A stretch of 64,000 bases of DNA from Chitinophaga pinensis. GTDB lineage: Bacteria > Bacteroidota > Bacteroidia > Chitinophagales > CAMDFR01. The notes beneath the pieces were generated by a model that was given only the letters and a program-made list of their open reading frames with translations, made no database searches and was not told the DNA's origin. Shown here one piece after another: positions 17,669 to 26,774 of the stretch (within the stretch, counting starts at the first letter, position 1; each line of letters begins with the position of its first letter). Location: positions 153,357 through 217,356 of the forward strand of contig CAMART010000002.1 in the NCBI GenBank assembly GCA_945860705.1, given 5' to 3'. Position numbers and translations under genes: made by a program.

Positions 17669-18670
17669 TTATTGAATGTATGCTAATATTGATTTTACTA
17701 ATCTATTAGTTTCATCTTTTATTATTATACTATTGCTTGGGTGAAATTCTATCCAATTTTTAATGTGATTAGCTTTTAGCTTTTTAATAAATTGAATATT
17801 ATACTCTCTGAGCATGAGTGCATTTGCTTTTTGTTCGGGTTGCCCTTTTATAGGGATAAGCAAAATGTCTTTATGTAAATACACCGCTTCAGCTATAGTT
17901 TGAAACCCTGCAGTAGTTATTATGTTTTTGCAATTGCTGATATCTTTTGTAAATGAAGTTTTAGAAATCGGTTTTGCTACAATGTTTTTATAAACAACAG
18001 GTGCCTGTACTTCTTTGGTATATATCACAAATTTGTTATCACATAATATAGGACTACTAAAAATATTAATCAATTCTTCAAGACTATATGACAATACATA
18101 TACTAAAGTAAATTCATGTGTTTTTATTCTAAGCTTTTTTAATTCGCTATTGATAACTGGATAAAAATTGGTGCTCTTTTTTTTGGTGAAATCAAGAATT
18201 ATTTTATTTGTTACAGGACAATAACATTTTTGAAAAAGTTTAGTAAGCATTTTATTTACCCAAAGCCTTTTCAACGTGCATGTTTCTAGAGAGTATACAT
18301 TTCCAATCCCTATTGATTCGACATTATTTTTCTTTGCATACCAAGCTGTGATTGGTTCTTGGTCTGTTATTACCAAATCATAGGATTGACTTCGCATTGA
18401 TTTTATTTCTTTTCTAAAGTTGTTTAACTTTAGTTGTCTTATGCTTTTAAAAATAGATAGCTTTCCACTTTTACCATATACAAATGAAACTCCAATAAAA
18501 TTATATTTTACAAAATAAGGGATTTTTAAAGAATAATTATTTCCACTGATAAGTATATCTATATTTTCTATACCTACATGTTTGGCTAGTTCTTCAATGA
18601 TAATTAATGATCTAGAAATATGACCATTACCTGTTCCTTGTATGCCGTATAATATTTTTGTAGTGTTTAT
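17669..18670 (-). CDS. MJ1255/VC2487-type glycosyltransferase with apparent AUA start
   Basis: The conserved N-terminal loop KILYGIQGTGNGHISRS of this GT-B family is encoded upstream of the first ATG (18397), so the protein must begin near 18670. In that frame no ATG, GTG or TTG lies between the in-frame stop just upstream and the motif; the codon in the right place is ATA (18668-18670), giving xNTTKILYG. That ATA overlaps the TAA stop of the upstream phosphoesterase as ATAA, exactly where an ATGA overlap would be usual. From ATA the protein is 333 residues, the normal family length, with FQTIAEAVYLHKDILLIPIKGQ as the C-terminal donor-binding motif (GFQTIAEA, QPEQKANA). Either it is translated from AUA by coupling, or the start has been lost by one G-to-A change. 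Sugar donor and acceptor unknown. Confidence 0.75.
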   Translation of the reverse strand: MNTTKILYGIQGTGNGHISRSLIIIEELAKHVGIENIDILISGNNYSLKIPYFVKYNFIGVSFVYGKSGKLSIFKSIRQLKLNNFRKEIKSMRSQSYDLVITDQEPITAWYAKKNNVESIGIGNVYSLETCTLKRLWVNKMLTKLFQKCYCPVTNKIILDFTKKKSTNFYPVINSELKKLRIKTHEFTLVYVLSYSLEELINIFSSPILCDNKFVIYTKEVQAPVVYKNIVAKPISKTSFTKDISNCKNIITTAGFQTIAEAVYLHKDILLIPIKGQPEQKANALMLREYNIQFIKKLKANHIKNWIEFHPSNSIIIKDETNRLVKSILAYIQ

Positions 18671-19491
18671 GATGCTAGTTTATTTAATATGCTTTGTATA
18701 TTGAAGTCTGAGTATTCTAAATCTTCTTCTATATCGTCATGTGCTTCATTATCTAGTTGATGTTTGTATAAAGTCCATTTGCTTAAATTGTATTCGAGAG
18801 AGGTAAGATTTTCTACCCAATCACCAGAGTTTAAATAGTTAATAGTTTTATCATTATGATTTAGTTTTTTTATCACAGGCTCATGTATATGACCACATAC
18901 CACATATTGATAGTTGTTTTTTAGTGCAAAATCACCAACTTGATTTTCAAAATTACTGATATGCATACTTGCTTTTTTTACTCTGTTTTTCACTTTTTGT
19001 GAGATAGATACTTTTTCTCTACCTATTGTTTTTAAAAATTTATTAATCCATCTATTCACTACTATCAAATAATCATATCCTTTACCTCCTAGTTTAGCTA
19101 GCCATTTAGCATGATTGATAGATGCATCAAATACATCTCCATGTATAAACCAAATATTTTCATTATTGATTCTCAATGTTAGCTGATTCAAAATTCTAAA
19201 ATTTCCTAGATGTAAATCATTAAATTTTCTTAAAAATTCATCATGATTGCCAGTGATGTAATATACTTGAGTGCCGGAAGCCATTAGTTTCAGTATTCGC
19301 CTGATTACTTTGAAGTGATCTGCAGGAAAATAATTTTTTGATAGTTGCCATATATCTATGATATCGCCATTCAATATTAATATTCTTGGGTTAATGCTTT
19401 TTAAATATTGGTTTAATTCTTTTGCATGACATCCATACGTACCCAAATGCACATCAGAGATTACAGCTACTTCTACATATCTTTTTTCCAT
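18667..19491 (-). CDS. LpxH-like calcineurin-type metallophosphoesterase
   Basis: 274 residues with the full metallophosphoesterase motif set: D13-x-H15 (ISDVHLG), GD (LNGDIIDIW), GNHDE, GD in IHGDVFD and GHIHEP. The order and spacing fit the UDP-2,3-diacylglucosamine diphosphatase (LpxH) family, whose known role is a step of lipid A synthesis, removing UMP. Bacteroidota often carry several homologues, so lipid A synthesis itself is not certain. It overlaps the glycosyltransferase by four bases, which suggests that the two act on the same lipid or glycan. Confidence 0.8.
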   Translation of the reverse strand: MEKRYVEVAVISDVHLGTYGCHAKELNQYLKSINPRILILNGDIIDIWQLSKNYFPADHFKVIRRILKLMASGTQVYYITGNHDEFLRKFNDLHLGNFRILNQLTLRINNENIWFIHGDVFDASINHAKWLAKLGGKGYDYLIVVNRWINKFLKTIGREKVSISQKVKNRVKKASMHISNFENQVGDFALKNNYQYVVCGHIHEPVIKKLNHNDKTINYLNSGDWVENLTSLEYNLSKWTLYKHQLDNEAHDDIEEDLEYSDFNIQSILNKLAS

Positions 19492-19565
19492 ATTACAAAA
19501 CTTACTTTATTATATCAACTAATTATTAATAAAGAATTAATTTTACATTACCATAAACAATATAT

Positions 19566-19988
19566 ATGTACAAACCAATGTTAAAATCTATTAAATTATA
19601 CAATCAGCTATTTGTAATTTTTTTGATTATTTTATTTTCACAATCATACATGATTGCTTCACCATGGATGGGTGCATTGACTCAAGTGTACTATCATAAA
19701 ACGGTGAAAAAAGATAAAATGAAAATCGCTTTCAAAGAAATCATTAGTGATAATAGATGTCCAGTAGGTGCTCAGTGTATCACAGCAGGCACTGTGAAAG
19801 TATTATTGAAAATAGGAAATACGAAAACAGAAATACAGTTAGGAGCTACTACTAAAATTATATATAAAAATCATAACTACCAAGTACAATTTGTAGATAT
19901 GCGACCATACAGAGAGAAAGAGAAAGAATACAATAAAGAAGAAGCGTATCTATTTTTAAAAATAGTAGAAATCAAATCTACTCCTTAA
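19566..19988 (+). CDS. Small exported protein with a RCPVGAQC motif
   Basis: 140 residues. An N-terminal hydrophobic segment (LFVIFLIILFSQSYMIASPW) acts as signal peptide or anchor. The mature part has SDNRCPVGAQCITAGTVKVLL, like a recurrent Bacteroidota exported module with two cysteines likely to form a disulfide. Start could be Met1 or Met5; the first is reported. Its 3' end overlaps the convergent CotH gene by 11 bases. Function unknown. Confidence 0.65.
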   Translation: MYKPMLKSIKLYNQLFVIFLIILFSQSYMIASPWMGALTQVYYHKTVKKDKMKIAFKEIISDNRCPVGAQCITAGTVKVLLKIGNTKTEIQLGATTKIIYKNHNYQVQFVDMRPYREKEKEYNKEEAYLFLKIVEIKSTP

Positions 19989-22047
19989 ATATTTTTTTGA
20001 TAAATTTATTTCCTTTCAAATCTTCTATTTGTATAATATAACTTCCAGTTGCGTATTCGCTCATATCCAATTTATAGAAGTTTGAATATAAATTAATCAT
20101 TTCTTCATATACTTGTTTTCCTATAAGGTTCAATACAGTAACTTTATGTATAGCGTATCTATTATCAAGTTTTATATAAGCAATATTGTTGGTAGGATTT
20201 GGATAAATATTTAATAATCTATTATCAGATTCGTTATATGTAATACTTAGTGTATCCTCTGGCTGTGTTGTATCTACTGGTGCTAGATAACAATGTCCAG
20301 TAAGATTGCTATCTATCCATTGTATTCTCTTGTCGAAAAAATATTTATATCTATTGAGTTCTTCGTCATAAGATGTAGGTATTGGATACACCTCCGGAGA
20401 GCCACTATCTAAGCCTAGTATTCGCCATTTATTGTAATGTCTATTTTGTGCTTCATCTAAATAAATTCTATTTGTATCAATAGTATTAAAAAACGTATTT
20501 TGATCTATAATACGAGCATTTCTAAGCTCCTGCCATCTACAATAAGTTGCATTTTCAAAAGTAGTATCTTGTAGCAATCTTTTGTACCAAGGAATAAAAA
20601 GTACATCTTCCCCACATGGGTCAAGAGAATATTTCCATCCACTCATAAGACTATCTTCCCACGGTGCAAATTTCAATGCCCAATCAAAATCCCATATTGG
20701 TCCGGCTTTCAATTTCCCGTTTTTATCTTTATGCATAAACAAACTTTTTTTGAAGCCATCATTATTTAATGCCAGTTCATTTATTAAAAAATAATCAATA
20801 AAAGATTTTTGAGAAATATATCTATCGTAGCCCCAAGTAGTATCAGTAAAATTATTTCCGAATAGTGCTACCTCAAAACTATCTACATACTCTTTGATAT
20901 AGGTAGCTTGTGGAATAGTGATATTAGTTGAAGAAGGATAATAATAATTATAATCCAGTGTTCTTGTATCACAGTTGCTATCTCTCCAAAAAGAAGTCCA
21001 TCCAGCTTCTAGATAATCATGTTTTATGATATATCCACCAGTGAGCGAATCGCCTGCATTGTCATCTAAGTCTAGTTTTGCTATATCTACTCTATTTGCA
21101 TCACGCTTTATTTTTTCACAAATAAAATAGATGCCTTTATATTGATTATTGATCACAACTTCGCAGTACTTTGTTCGAGTAGCATAATGTCCCATATCTC
21201 TAGCCAAATCAAACATCATAGGATTTCTCAAAAATGTTTTGTCATTATAGGTAGATTGGAGTACCCAATCATGTTCAGCTGGCATGCCTACCAACGCTAC
21301 ATTGCTATCGTTGTGTGAAATATCTTGCGTAGTGAAAGCATAAGGTTTTTGAGGCAATGATGACGAGTAATTCCCTCTGATTTCAATACCAATTTCTGCA
21401 TCATATTCTGGTGTATCACTTATATTGTTTCTGGCTCCACCAGGATTATTGATGATTTTCATATTGCAATTAATCTTTGGATCATCTGCAATAGATTGTC
21501 CAAAAGTATTGATAATAACTATAGGCAAATTGGAAGACGTAAGTAAAAATGGCGCAGTAGCTCCCGTATCAAATTCTAGACTCCAATTAAATAAAATACC
21601 TGTATCTGCTGCCGCATCATCTCTTATACTTAGAGTCCATATTCCATTTCCACTAGTTCCATCATTTATATTGCCCAAATCCTCTGTTGGTTTATATATA
21701 CCAGTGAACGGAGCGGTTCCGGCTCCTATCAAATCAGAGCTTGCATCCACCAAACAAGTGCTTGTGAAATTCTGTGCACCGCCACCTATATTACCTATAA
21801 GTACAATTACATTTCCACTTGGGCTGATGAGTGAAATATTCAAATCGCTCACATACGTATGATTGATATCCAAGCATACTTTTTTAAGTCCATGACTTGC
21901 ATTTAATGTGCTTGGACTCAGTGTGCTGATATTAAGATTGAAATCTGATGTGCTGACATCTGGCAATCCACCACCTGTTCCATTATATACCTGTGCTTGT
22001 ATACATGTACTTACAATTAGTAAAAGAAAGAATATATTTTTTTTCAT
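19978..22047 (-). CDS. CotH kinase-family protein with P-domain and T9SS sorting signal
   Basis: 689 residues in four parts: signal peptide; a proprotein convertase P-domain-like beta-sandwich (about 30-165: LKKVCLDINHTYVSDLNISL, GNGIWTLSIRDDAAADTG, NWSLEF); a CotH domain (about 175-560: GIEIRGNYSSSLPQKPY, WVLQSTYNDKTFLRN, YKGIYFICEKIKRDANRV, IWDFDWALK); and a C-terminal T9SS type A sorting domain (LNIYPNPTNNIAYI ... GSYIIQIEDLKGNKFIKKIF). CotH members can be atypical protein kinases that phosphorylate secreted proteins (established for spore coat CotH); the metal-binding DFD is present. Cell-surface location is expected. Confidence 0.88.
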   Translation of the reverse strand: MKKNIFFLLLIVSTCIQAQVYNGTGGGLPDVSTSDFNLNISTLSPSTLNASHGLKKVCLDINHTYVSDLNISLISPSGNVIVLIGNIGGGAQNFTSTCLVDASSDLIGAGTAPFTGIYKPTEDLGNINDGTSGNGIWTLSIRDDAAADTGILFNWSLEFDTGATAPFLLTSSNLPIVIINTFGQSIADDPKINCNMKIINNPGGARNNISDTPEYDAEIGIEIRGNYSSSLPQKPYAFTTQDISHNDSNVALVGMPAEHDWVLQSTYNDKTFLRNPMMFDLARDMGHYATRTKYCEVVINNQYKGIYFICEKIKRDANRVDIAKLDLDDNAGDSLTGGYIIKHDYLEAGWTSFWRDSNCDTRTLDYNYYYPSSTNITIPQATYIKEYVDSFEVALFGNNFTDTTWGYDRYISQKSFIDYFLINELALNNDGFKKSLFMHKDKNGKLKAGPIWDFDWALKFAPWEDSLMSGWKYSLDPCGEDVLFIPWYKRLLQDTTFENATYCRWQELRNARIIDQNTFFNTIDTNRIYLDEAQNRHYNKWRILGLDSGSPEVYPIPTSYDEELNRYKYFFDKRIQWIDSNLTGHCYLAPVDTTQPEDTLSITYNESDNRLLNIYPNPTNNIAYIKLDNRYAIHKVTVLNLIGKQVYEEMINLYSNFYKLDMSEYATGSYIIQIEDLKGNKFIKKIFKE

Positions 22048-22050
22048 ATT

Positions 22051-22458
22051 TTATCTTAATCTATCCATGCTTTTAACTAATTTCTCATCCTTATTGATTC
22101 CATTCCAAGCCAATAAAAAAAGTACGATCATCAATATAGGGAAAATAAGTCCATAAGATATACTTTTTGATAATCCTTCTTTTGGAGTTGCAGATATATA
22201 ATCTGCTATTGCTATTGCTATACTGCTTGTTGCTAATAAAACACCTACCCAGCAGATTTTCATTTGAAGTTTTCTATTTTTATATAAAAAAATAGCTACT
22301 AATGCAGTGATAGCACACAAGCCAATGGTAATGGATAGAAAAATATTTAAGAAAGGAAGTACTGCTATACCATCTAAATAATAAATTGGTAAATTGATAA
22401 ATGCGCCTGTCATAATACAGACCATACCTAAGTAGATGCTTTGAATTCTTTGAATCAT
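22051..22458 (-). CDS. DUF4293 family membrane protein
   Basis: 135 residues with four membrane helices (about 8-25, 33-58, 66-90, 104-124). The start IQRIQSIYLG and the end DEKLVKSMDRLR are the family's conserved ends. Restricted largely to Bacteroidota; function unknown. The CotH gene begins 3 bases after its stop, so the two are likely co-transcribed. Confidence 0.85.
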   Translation of the reverse strand: MIQRIQSIYLGMVCIMTGAFINLPIYYLDGIAVLPFLNIFLSITIGLCAITALVAIFLYKNRKLQMKICWVGVLLATSSIAIAIADYISATPKEGLSKSISYGLIFPILMIVLFLLAWNGINKDEKLVKSMDRLR

Positions 22459-22479
22459 ATTTTAAACAAAATTATATAC

Positions 22480-22487
22480 CAAAGATA
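22480..22487 (-). promoter_or_regulatory. -7 promoter element for DUF4293/CotH unit
   Basis: TATCTTTG on the minus strand matches TAnnTTTG, 21 bases before the ATG at 22458. Confidence 0.5.
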
Positions 22488-22543
22488 CATATCTAGAATA
22501 AAAAATGTATTTATTATTAGATTTGTATTTATAAAAATACAAA

Positions 22544-23740
22544 ATGCAAGAAGTATATATAGTAGATATAGTAAGAACAGCAGTAGGTAAATATGCAGGG
22601 GCACTTTCAGGTACTAGACCAGATGATTTAATGGCCGATACTATGAAAGCTTTACTAGCGAGAAATTCTGGTTTTGATGTAAATGAATTAGAAGAAGTAG
22701 TGCTAGGTGCTGCTAACCAAAGTGGTGAAGATAATAGAAATGTAGCTCGTATGTCCTTACTTTTAGCAGGTCTACCAAATCATATCAGTGCCTATACTGT
22801 CAATAGACTTTGTGCTTCAGGACTTCAATCTATTATGGATGCTAGTAGAGGGATTATGTGTGGGCAAGGTAATGCCTACATTGCAGGTGGAGTAGAAAGT
22901 ATGAGTAGAGCGCCATTTGTGATGGCAAAAAGCACTGATGCATTTCAGCGAACTACTGAAATATACGATACTACTATCGGTTGGAGATTTACGAATAAAA
23001 AACTACAGGAAATATGTGGCACAGACTCTATGGGTGAGACCGCAGAAAATGTAGCGAAACAATGGCAGATAAGCCGTGAAGCTCAAGATCAGTTTGCTTT
23101 TGAATCACAGTCTAAATACGCTCAAGCATTAGCCTCCAATAAATTTGCAGATGAAATAATAGGCATAGAAGTAAGAAATGGAAAAGATGTATCTATATTT
23201 AATCAAGACGAACATCCACGATTATCTGCTATAGATAAATTAGCTACATTGAAACCTGCATTTACAAAAGATGGTTCTGTGACTGCTGGCAACTCATCTG
23301 GTATCAATGATGGTGCCTCATGTTTATTATTGGTAAATGAAGAGATGCTTAAAAAATACAATCTTACACCTATAGCAAAAATAAAATCAATGGCTACAGC
23401 AGGAGTAGAGCCTCGTATCATGGGAATAGGTCCAGTGCCTGCCACTAAAAAAGCATTGAAAAAAGCTGGATTGACAATAAATGATTTAGATTTAATAGAA
23501 TTAAATGAAGCATTTGCATCTCAAGCATTGGCATGTATGCAAGATTTGCATATAGACCCAAGTAAAGTAAATGTAAACGGAGGAAGCATAGCGATAGGTC
23601 ATCCACTTGGTGCAAGTGGTAGTAGAATATCTGCAACCTTGTTGCATGAAATGAAAAAAAGATCTAATGCAAAATACGGACTGGCTACTATGTGCATTGG
23701 TGTAGGTCAAGGAGCTGCTATTATTTATGAAAAAATATAA
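22544..23740 (+). CDS. Acetyl-CoA acyltransferase (thiolase, PcaF/PaaJ-like)
   Basis: 398 residues, full thiolase length. Acyl-accepting C90 (NRLCASGLQ), H353 (IGHPLGASG) and C384 (MCIGVGQG) are all present. It cleaves or makes a 3-oxoacyl-CoA with acetyl-CoA. The DTTIGWRFTNKKL and GTDSMGETAENVA segments recall beta-ketoadipyl-CoA thiolases of aromatic degradation, but general fatty acid beta-oxidation is equally possible because no other pathway gene lies nearby. truA starts 8 bases after its stop. Confidence 0.9.
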   Translation: MQEVYIVDIVRTAVGKYAGALSGTRPDDLMADTMKALLARNSGFDVNELEEVVLGAANQSGEDNRNVARMSLLLAGLPNHISAYTVNRLCASGLQSIMDASRGIMCGQGNAYIAGGVESMSRAPFVMAKSTDAFQRTTEIYDTTIGWRFTNKKLQEICGTDSMGETAENVAKQWQISREAQDQFAFESQSKYAQALASNKFADEIIGIEVRNGKDVSIFNQDEHPRLSAIDKLATLKPAFTKDGSVTAGNSSGINDGASCLLLVNEEMLKKYNLTPIAKIKSMATAGVEPRIMGIGPVPATKKALKKAGLTINDLDLIELNEAFASQALACMQDLHIDPSKVNVNGGSIAIGHPLGASGSRISATLLHEMKKRSNAKYGLATMCIGVGQGAAIIYEKI

Positions 23741-23748
23741 TTATCTTA

Positions 23749-24549
23749 TTGGATTTAGTAGAAAAACATATTGAAAACATCGAAAATCAACAAAGCGATA
23801 TTGAATATAAAAGATATTTTATTCATCTAGCGTATGATGGAAGTAACTATGCAGGCTGGCAATATCAAGGCAATGTACCCACCATACAACAAACAATTGA
23901 AGAAGCGATTTCTAAAATTCTTAATACGTCTACTTCTATTTTAGGTTGTGGTAGAACAGATGCAGGAGTTCATGCTACCAATTATTATGCACATTTCGAT
24001 ACTTCTAAAATTCTACCAGATAGTTTTGTTTTTAAGTTGAATAACGTGTTGCCCAATGCTATATCTATTTATGATGTTTTTGAAGTATATAATGAAATGC
24101 ATGCTCGATATAGTGCTACAGAAAGAGAATATGATTATTTTCTTCACACACGCAAAGATCCATTTAAGATAAGGTTTAGTTCAGAGTTTCGATTTTATAA
24201 ATATGATTTTGAAAAACTACAAGACATAACTCAACTCTTACTTAACTATACAGATTTCAAATCGCTCAGTAAATACAATCCAGATAATAAAACTACGATT
24301 TGTCATTTATCAAAAATATCTTGGACACAAATAGATGATCATTCCTATAAATTTAATATCGCTGCAAATCGCTTTTTGTATAATATGGTGCGAAGGATAG
24401 TAGCTACTACTATGGCGGTCAGCAGAGATAGAATCTCTATTGCAGATTTCAAAAATGCAATGGATACACAAACAGAAATGCCTTTTATACTCACAGCTCC
24501 TCCGCAAGGCTTGCATTTAGTCAATGTGAAGTATCCGTTCTTGAAATAA
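23749..24549 (+). CDS. truA: tRNA pseudouridine synthase A
   Basis: 266 residues. It isomerises uridines 38-40 of the tRNA anticodon arm to pseudouridine. Catalytic D71 sits in CGRTDAGVHA; YDGSNYAGWQYQ and RFLYNMVRRIV are further TruA signatures. The start must be TTG at 23749: no ATG or GTG precedes the conserved LAYDGSNYAGW segment in frame. Probably co-transcribed with the thiolase 8 bases upstream. Confidence 0.95.
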   Translation: MDLVEKHIENIENQQSDIEYKRYFIHLAYDGSNYAGWQYQGNVPTIQQTIEEAISKILNTSTSILGCGRTDAGVHATNYYAHFDTSKILPDSFVFKLNNVLPNAISIYDVFEVYNEMHARYSATEREYDYFLHTRKDPFKIRFSSEFRFYKYDFEKLQDITQLLLNYTDFKSLSKYNPDNKTTICHLSKISWTQIDDHSYKFNIAANRFLYNMVRRIVATTMAVSRDRISIADFKNAMDTQTEMPFILTAPPQGLHLVNVKYPFLK

Positions 24550-24728
24550 AATAATAGGATTACCCATTTGACCACAATTTACCTGTAAATAAAAAAATTC
24601 AAGAGGCTATGCATATTTTTTGCCTTCGGCGATTTCTTTTGTCTTGAAACAAAAGATACAATCTCGTCAACTATAGACGAGACAAGTCTTTGAATCCTTT
24701 TATCACAAAACTACGCTTACTTATGCCC

Positions 24729-24794
24729 ATTAAAATAAGGTGTGGCATTTTTATTTATCTTTTTAGTTAATTTATCTGCCACACCATTTTAATG
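24729..24794. repeat. Long imperfect inverted repeat, MITE-like or terminator
   Basis: CATTAAAAT-AA-GGTGTGGCA pairs with TGCCACACC-ATTTTAATG, 18 paired bases with a two-base bulge and a ~29-nt A/T-rich loop. It could be a small non-coding mobile repeat or a structured 3' end for truA. Confidence 0.6.
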
Positions 24795-24950
24795 ATGCAT
24801 TATTCCTAGCATATAAGTAAACTTGTTTTGTAGATAAAACTATTCAATGACGATAAGCTTATACAAATAGGCATTTGTGACTTACATGGTTTGTTCTATA
24901 AAAGAATATCAAAATCCTTTATTTTTAAGATTTAAGATAGAAATTATTTT

Positions 24951-24958
24951 TAACTTTG
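24951..24958 (+). promoter_or_regulatory. -7 promoter element for ABC transporter
   Basis: TAACTTTG matches TAnnTTTG and ends 10 bases before the ATG at 24969, giving at most a very short 5' leader. Confidence 0.5.
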
Positions 24959-24968
24959 TTTATCATCT

Positions 24969-26744
24969 ATGAGTCAAGAGAAAACAAAAGCTAAAGTATT
25001 AGACATATCCTTATTTTCAAGAGTACTTTCTCTTACAAAACCTTATAAAAGTACTTTTTATTTTTGTATTGCACTTTCTATTATTCTTGCACCTATTACT
25101 ATGTTGCGTCCTATTCTTACAGGTAAAGCCATTAATAGTTTTATATATTATAAAAATTTTGAAGGATTACTGATTATATCTTTGATAATAGTAGGTCTTC
25201 TGATTATTGAATTTATACTCAGGTATTTTTTTACATACAGAACGGAATGGCTAGGCTTAAGTATCATCAAAGATATGCGTGTAAATATTTTTAGACATAT
25301 CTCTCATTTACGTTTAAGTTTTTTTGATAAAACACCAATAGGTACAGCTACTACCCGAACCATAAACGATTTGGAAAGTATCAACGAAGTATTTGGTCAA
25401 GGTTCTATTTCTATTCTTGCAGATTTGATTTTGATAGTAAGCGTAATGGCATATATGCTTATCTACAATTGGAAACTTGGTTTGGCTAGTATGACTACTT
25501 TGCCCTTTTTTGTATATGCTACCTATAGATTTAAAGAAGGCATTAAAGTTTCTTTTCAAAAGGTAAGAGCAGAAGTAGCTCGAATTAATGCATTTCTTCA
25601 AGAGCATATCACAGGAGTAAAGATTATTCAGTTGTTCAATGCATATGATAGAGAATACAAAAAATTTGATACTATCAATCAATCTCATTTAAAAGCAAAT
25701 ATTGATTCTATTTGGCATTATGCTGTTTTTTTTCCTATAGTCGAAATCCTTTCTACAATATCGGTTTCTTTTATGATAGGTACTGGTGCATTTTTATTGC
25801 TATATGGAAAAATTGATTTGGCCCATGCTGGCGATTTAGCCACTTATATCATGCTTATCAATATGCTTTATAGACCACTGAGAATGTTGGCTGATAAATT
25901 TAATACGCTTCAGATGGGTATGGTAGCTAGTGAACGAGTATTTCACATTATGGATACTCAAGAATTTATTAAAGATAATGGAAAAATTATTGCAACTAAG
26001 TTGCAAGGTAAAGTTAGTTTTAAAAATGTATCTTTTGAATATATAGAAAATGTATCCGTTTTAAAAAATATATCCTTTGAAATTGAAGCTGGTAAAACAT
26101 TAGCAATAGTTGGTGCTACAGGCTCTGGTAAAACTTCTACAATTGGAATAATATCTAGATTTTATGAATATAATTCTGGTGAGGTATTGATAGATGATAA
26201 AAACATAAGAGATTATACACTTGCTAGTTTGAGAGGAAATATGGCTGTAGTGCTACAAGATGTATTTTTATTTAAAGGAAGTATTTATGAGAATATCACT
26301 TTAGGCGATACGAGTATTTCACTTGAAAAAGTGAAAGAAGTTTCACAGCTTTTAGGTTTGCATGATTTTATAATGACACTTCCGGGCAATTATATGTATG
26401 AAGTGAAAGAAAGAGGAGTGACGCTCTCAGTAGGTCAACGTCAATTGATTTCATTTGTACGAGCGCTAGTGAGTGATCCATCCATTCTTATTTTAGATGA
26501 AGCGACATCTTCTGTAGATACACATTCAGAAATACTCATACAATCTGCTATTGAGAAAATGATCAAAGGAAGAACTGCCATCATCATAGCTCATAGACTC
26601 TCTACCATAAAGCATGCAGATAAAATTTTAGTATTTGAACAGGGCAATATTATAGAACAAGGTTCCCATCAAGACCTCATGCTACATTCGGGTAATTATA
26701 AAAACCTATATGAGATGCAATTTGGCAGTTTAGAAAATGTTTGA
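24969..26744 (+). CDS. MsbA/MdlB-type ABC exporter (fused permease and ATPase)
   Basis: 591 residues. Six-helix type I exporter membrane domain about 25-330, then the ATPase with Walker A GATGSGKT (about 382-389), Q loop (VLQDVFLFKG), signature LSVGQRQL, Walker B ILILDEATSS (about 505-514) and the switch histidine (IIIAHRLSTIKHAD). It works as a dimer that exports a lipid, peptide or drug; the substrate is not predictable. The next gene starts 30 bases after its stop. Confidence 0.93.
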   Translation: MSQEKTKAKVLDISLFSRVLSLTKPYKSTFYFCIALSIILAPITMLRPILTGKAINSFIYYKNFEGLLIISLIIVGLLIIEFILRYFFTYRTEWLGLSIIKDMRVNIFRHISHLRLSFFDKTPIGTATTRTINDLESINEVFGQGSISILADLILIVSVMAYMLIYNWKLGLASMTTLPFFVYATYRFKEGIKVSFQKVRAEVARINAFLQEHITGVKIIQLFNAYDREYKKFDTINQSHLKANIDSIWHYAVFFPIVEILSTISVSFMIGTGAFLLLYGKIDLAHAGDLATYIMLINMLYRPLRMLADKFNTLQMGMVASERVFHIMDTQEFIKDNGKIIATKLQGKVSFKNVSFEYIENVSVLKNISFEIEAGKTLAIVGATGSGKTSTIGIISRFYEYNSGEVLIDDKNIRDYTLASLRGNMAVVLQDVFLFKGSIYENITLGDTSISLEKVKEVSQLLGLHDFIMTLPGNYMYEVKERGVTLSVGQRQLISFVRALVSDPSILILDEATSSVDTHSEILIQSAIEKMIKGRTAIIIAHRLSTIKHADKILVFEQGNIIEQGSHQDLMLHSGNYKNLYEMQFGSLENV

Positions 26745-26774
26745 TAAATATTTTTTTTCATATAAATTTACTAA

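Larger units (their letters stand above)
24550..24968. other. 419-bp intergenic stretch with inverted repeats
   Basis: No gene is seen. Contains short hairpins (CTCGTC / GACGAG at 24663-24681; a CTTTTGT / ACAAAAG pair near 24640-24656) and the long inverted repeat 24729-24794. The ABC transporter promoter is at its right end. Confidence 0.6.

Noticed and set aside
17669..18397. Glycosyltransferase starting at the first ATG (18397)
   Set aside because: It would lack the conserved N-terminal glycine loop of the GT-B fold, which is encoded in frame upstream without a stop to 18670.
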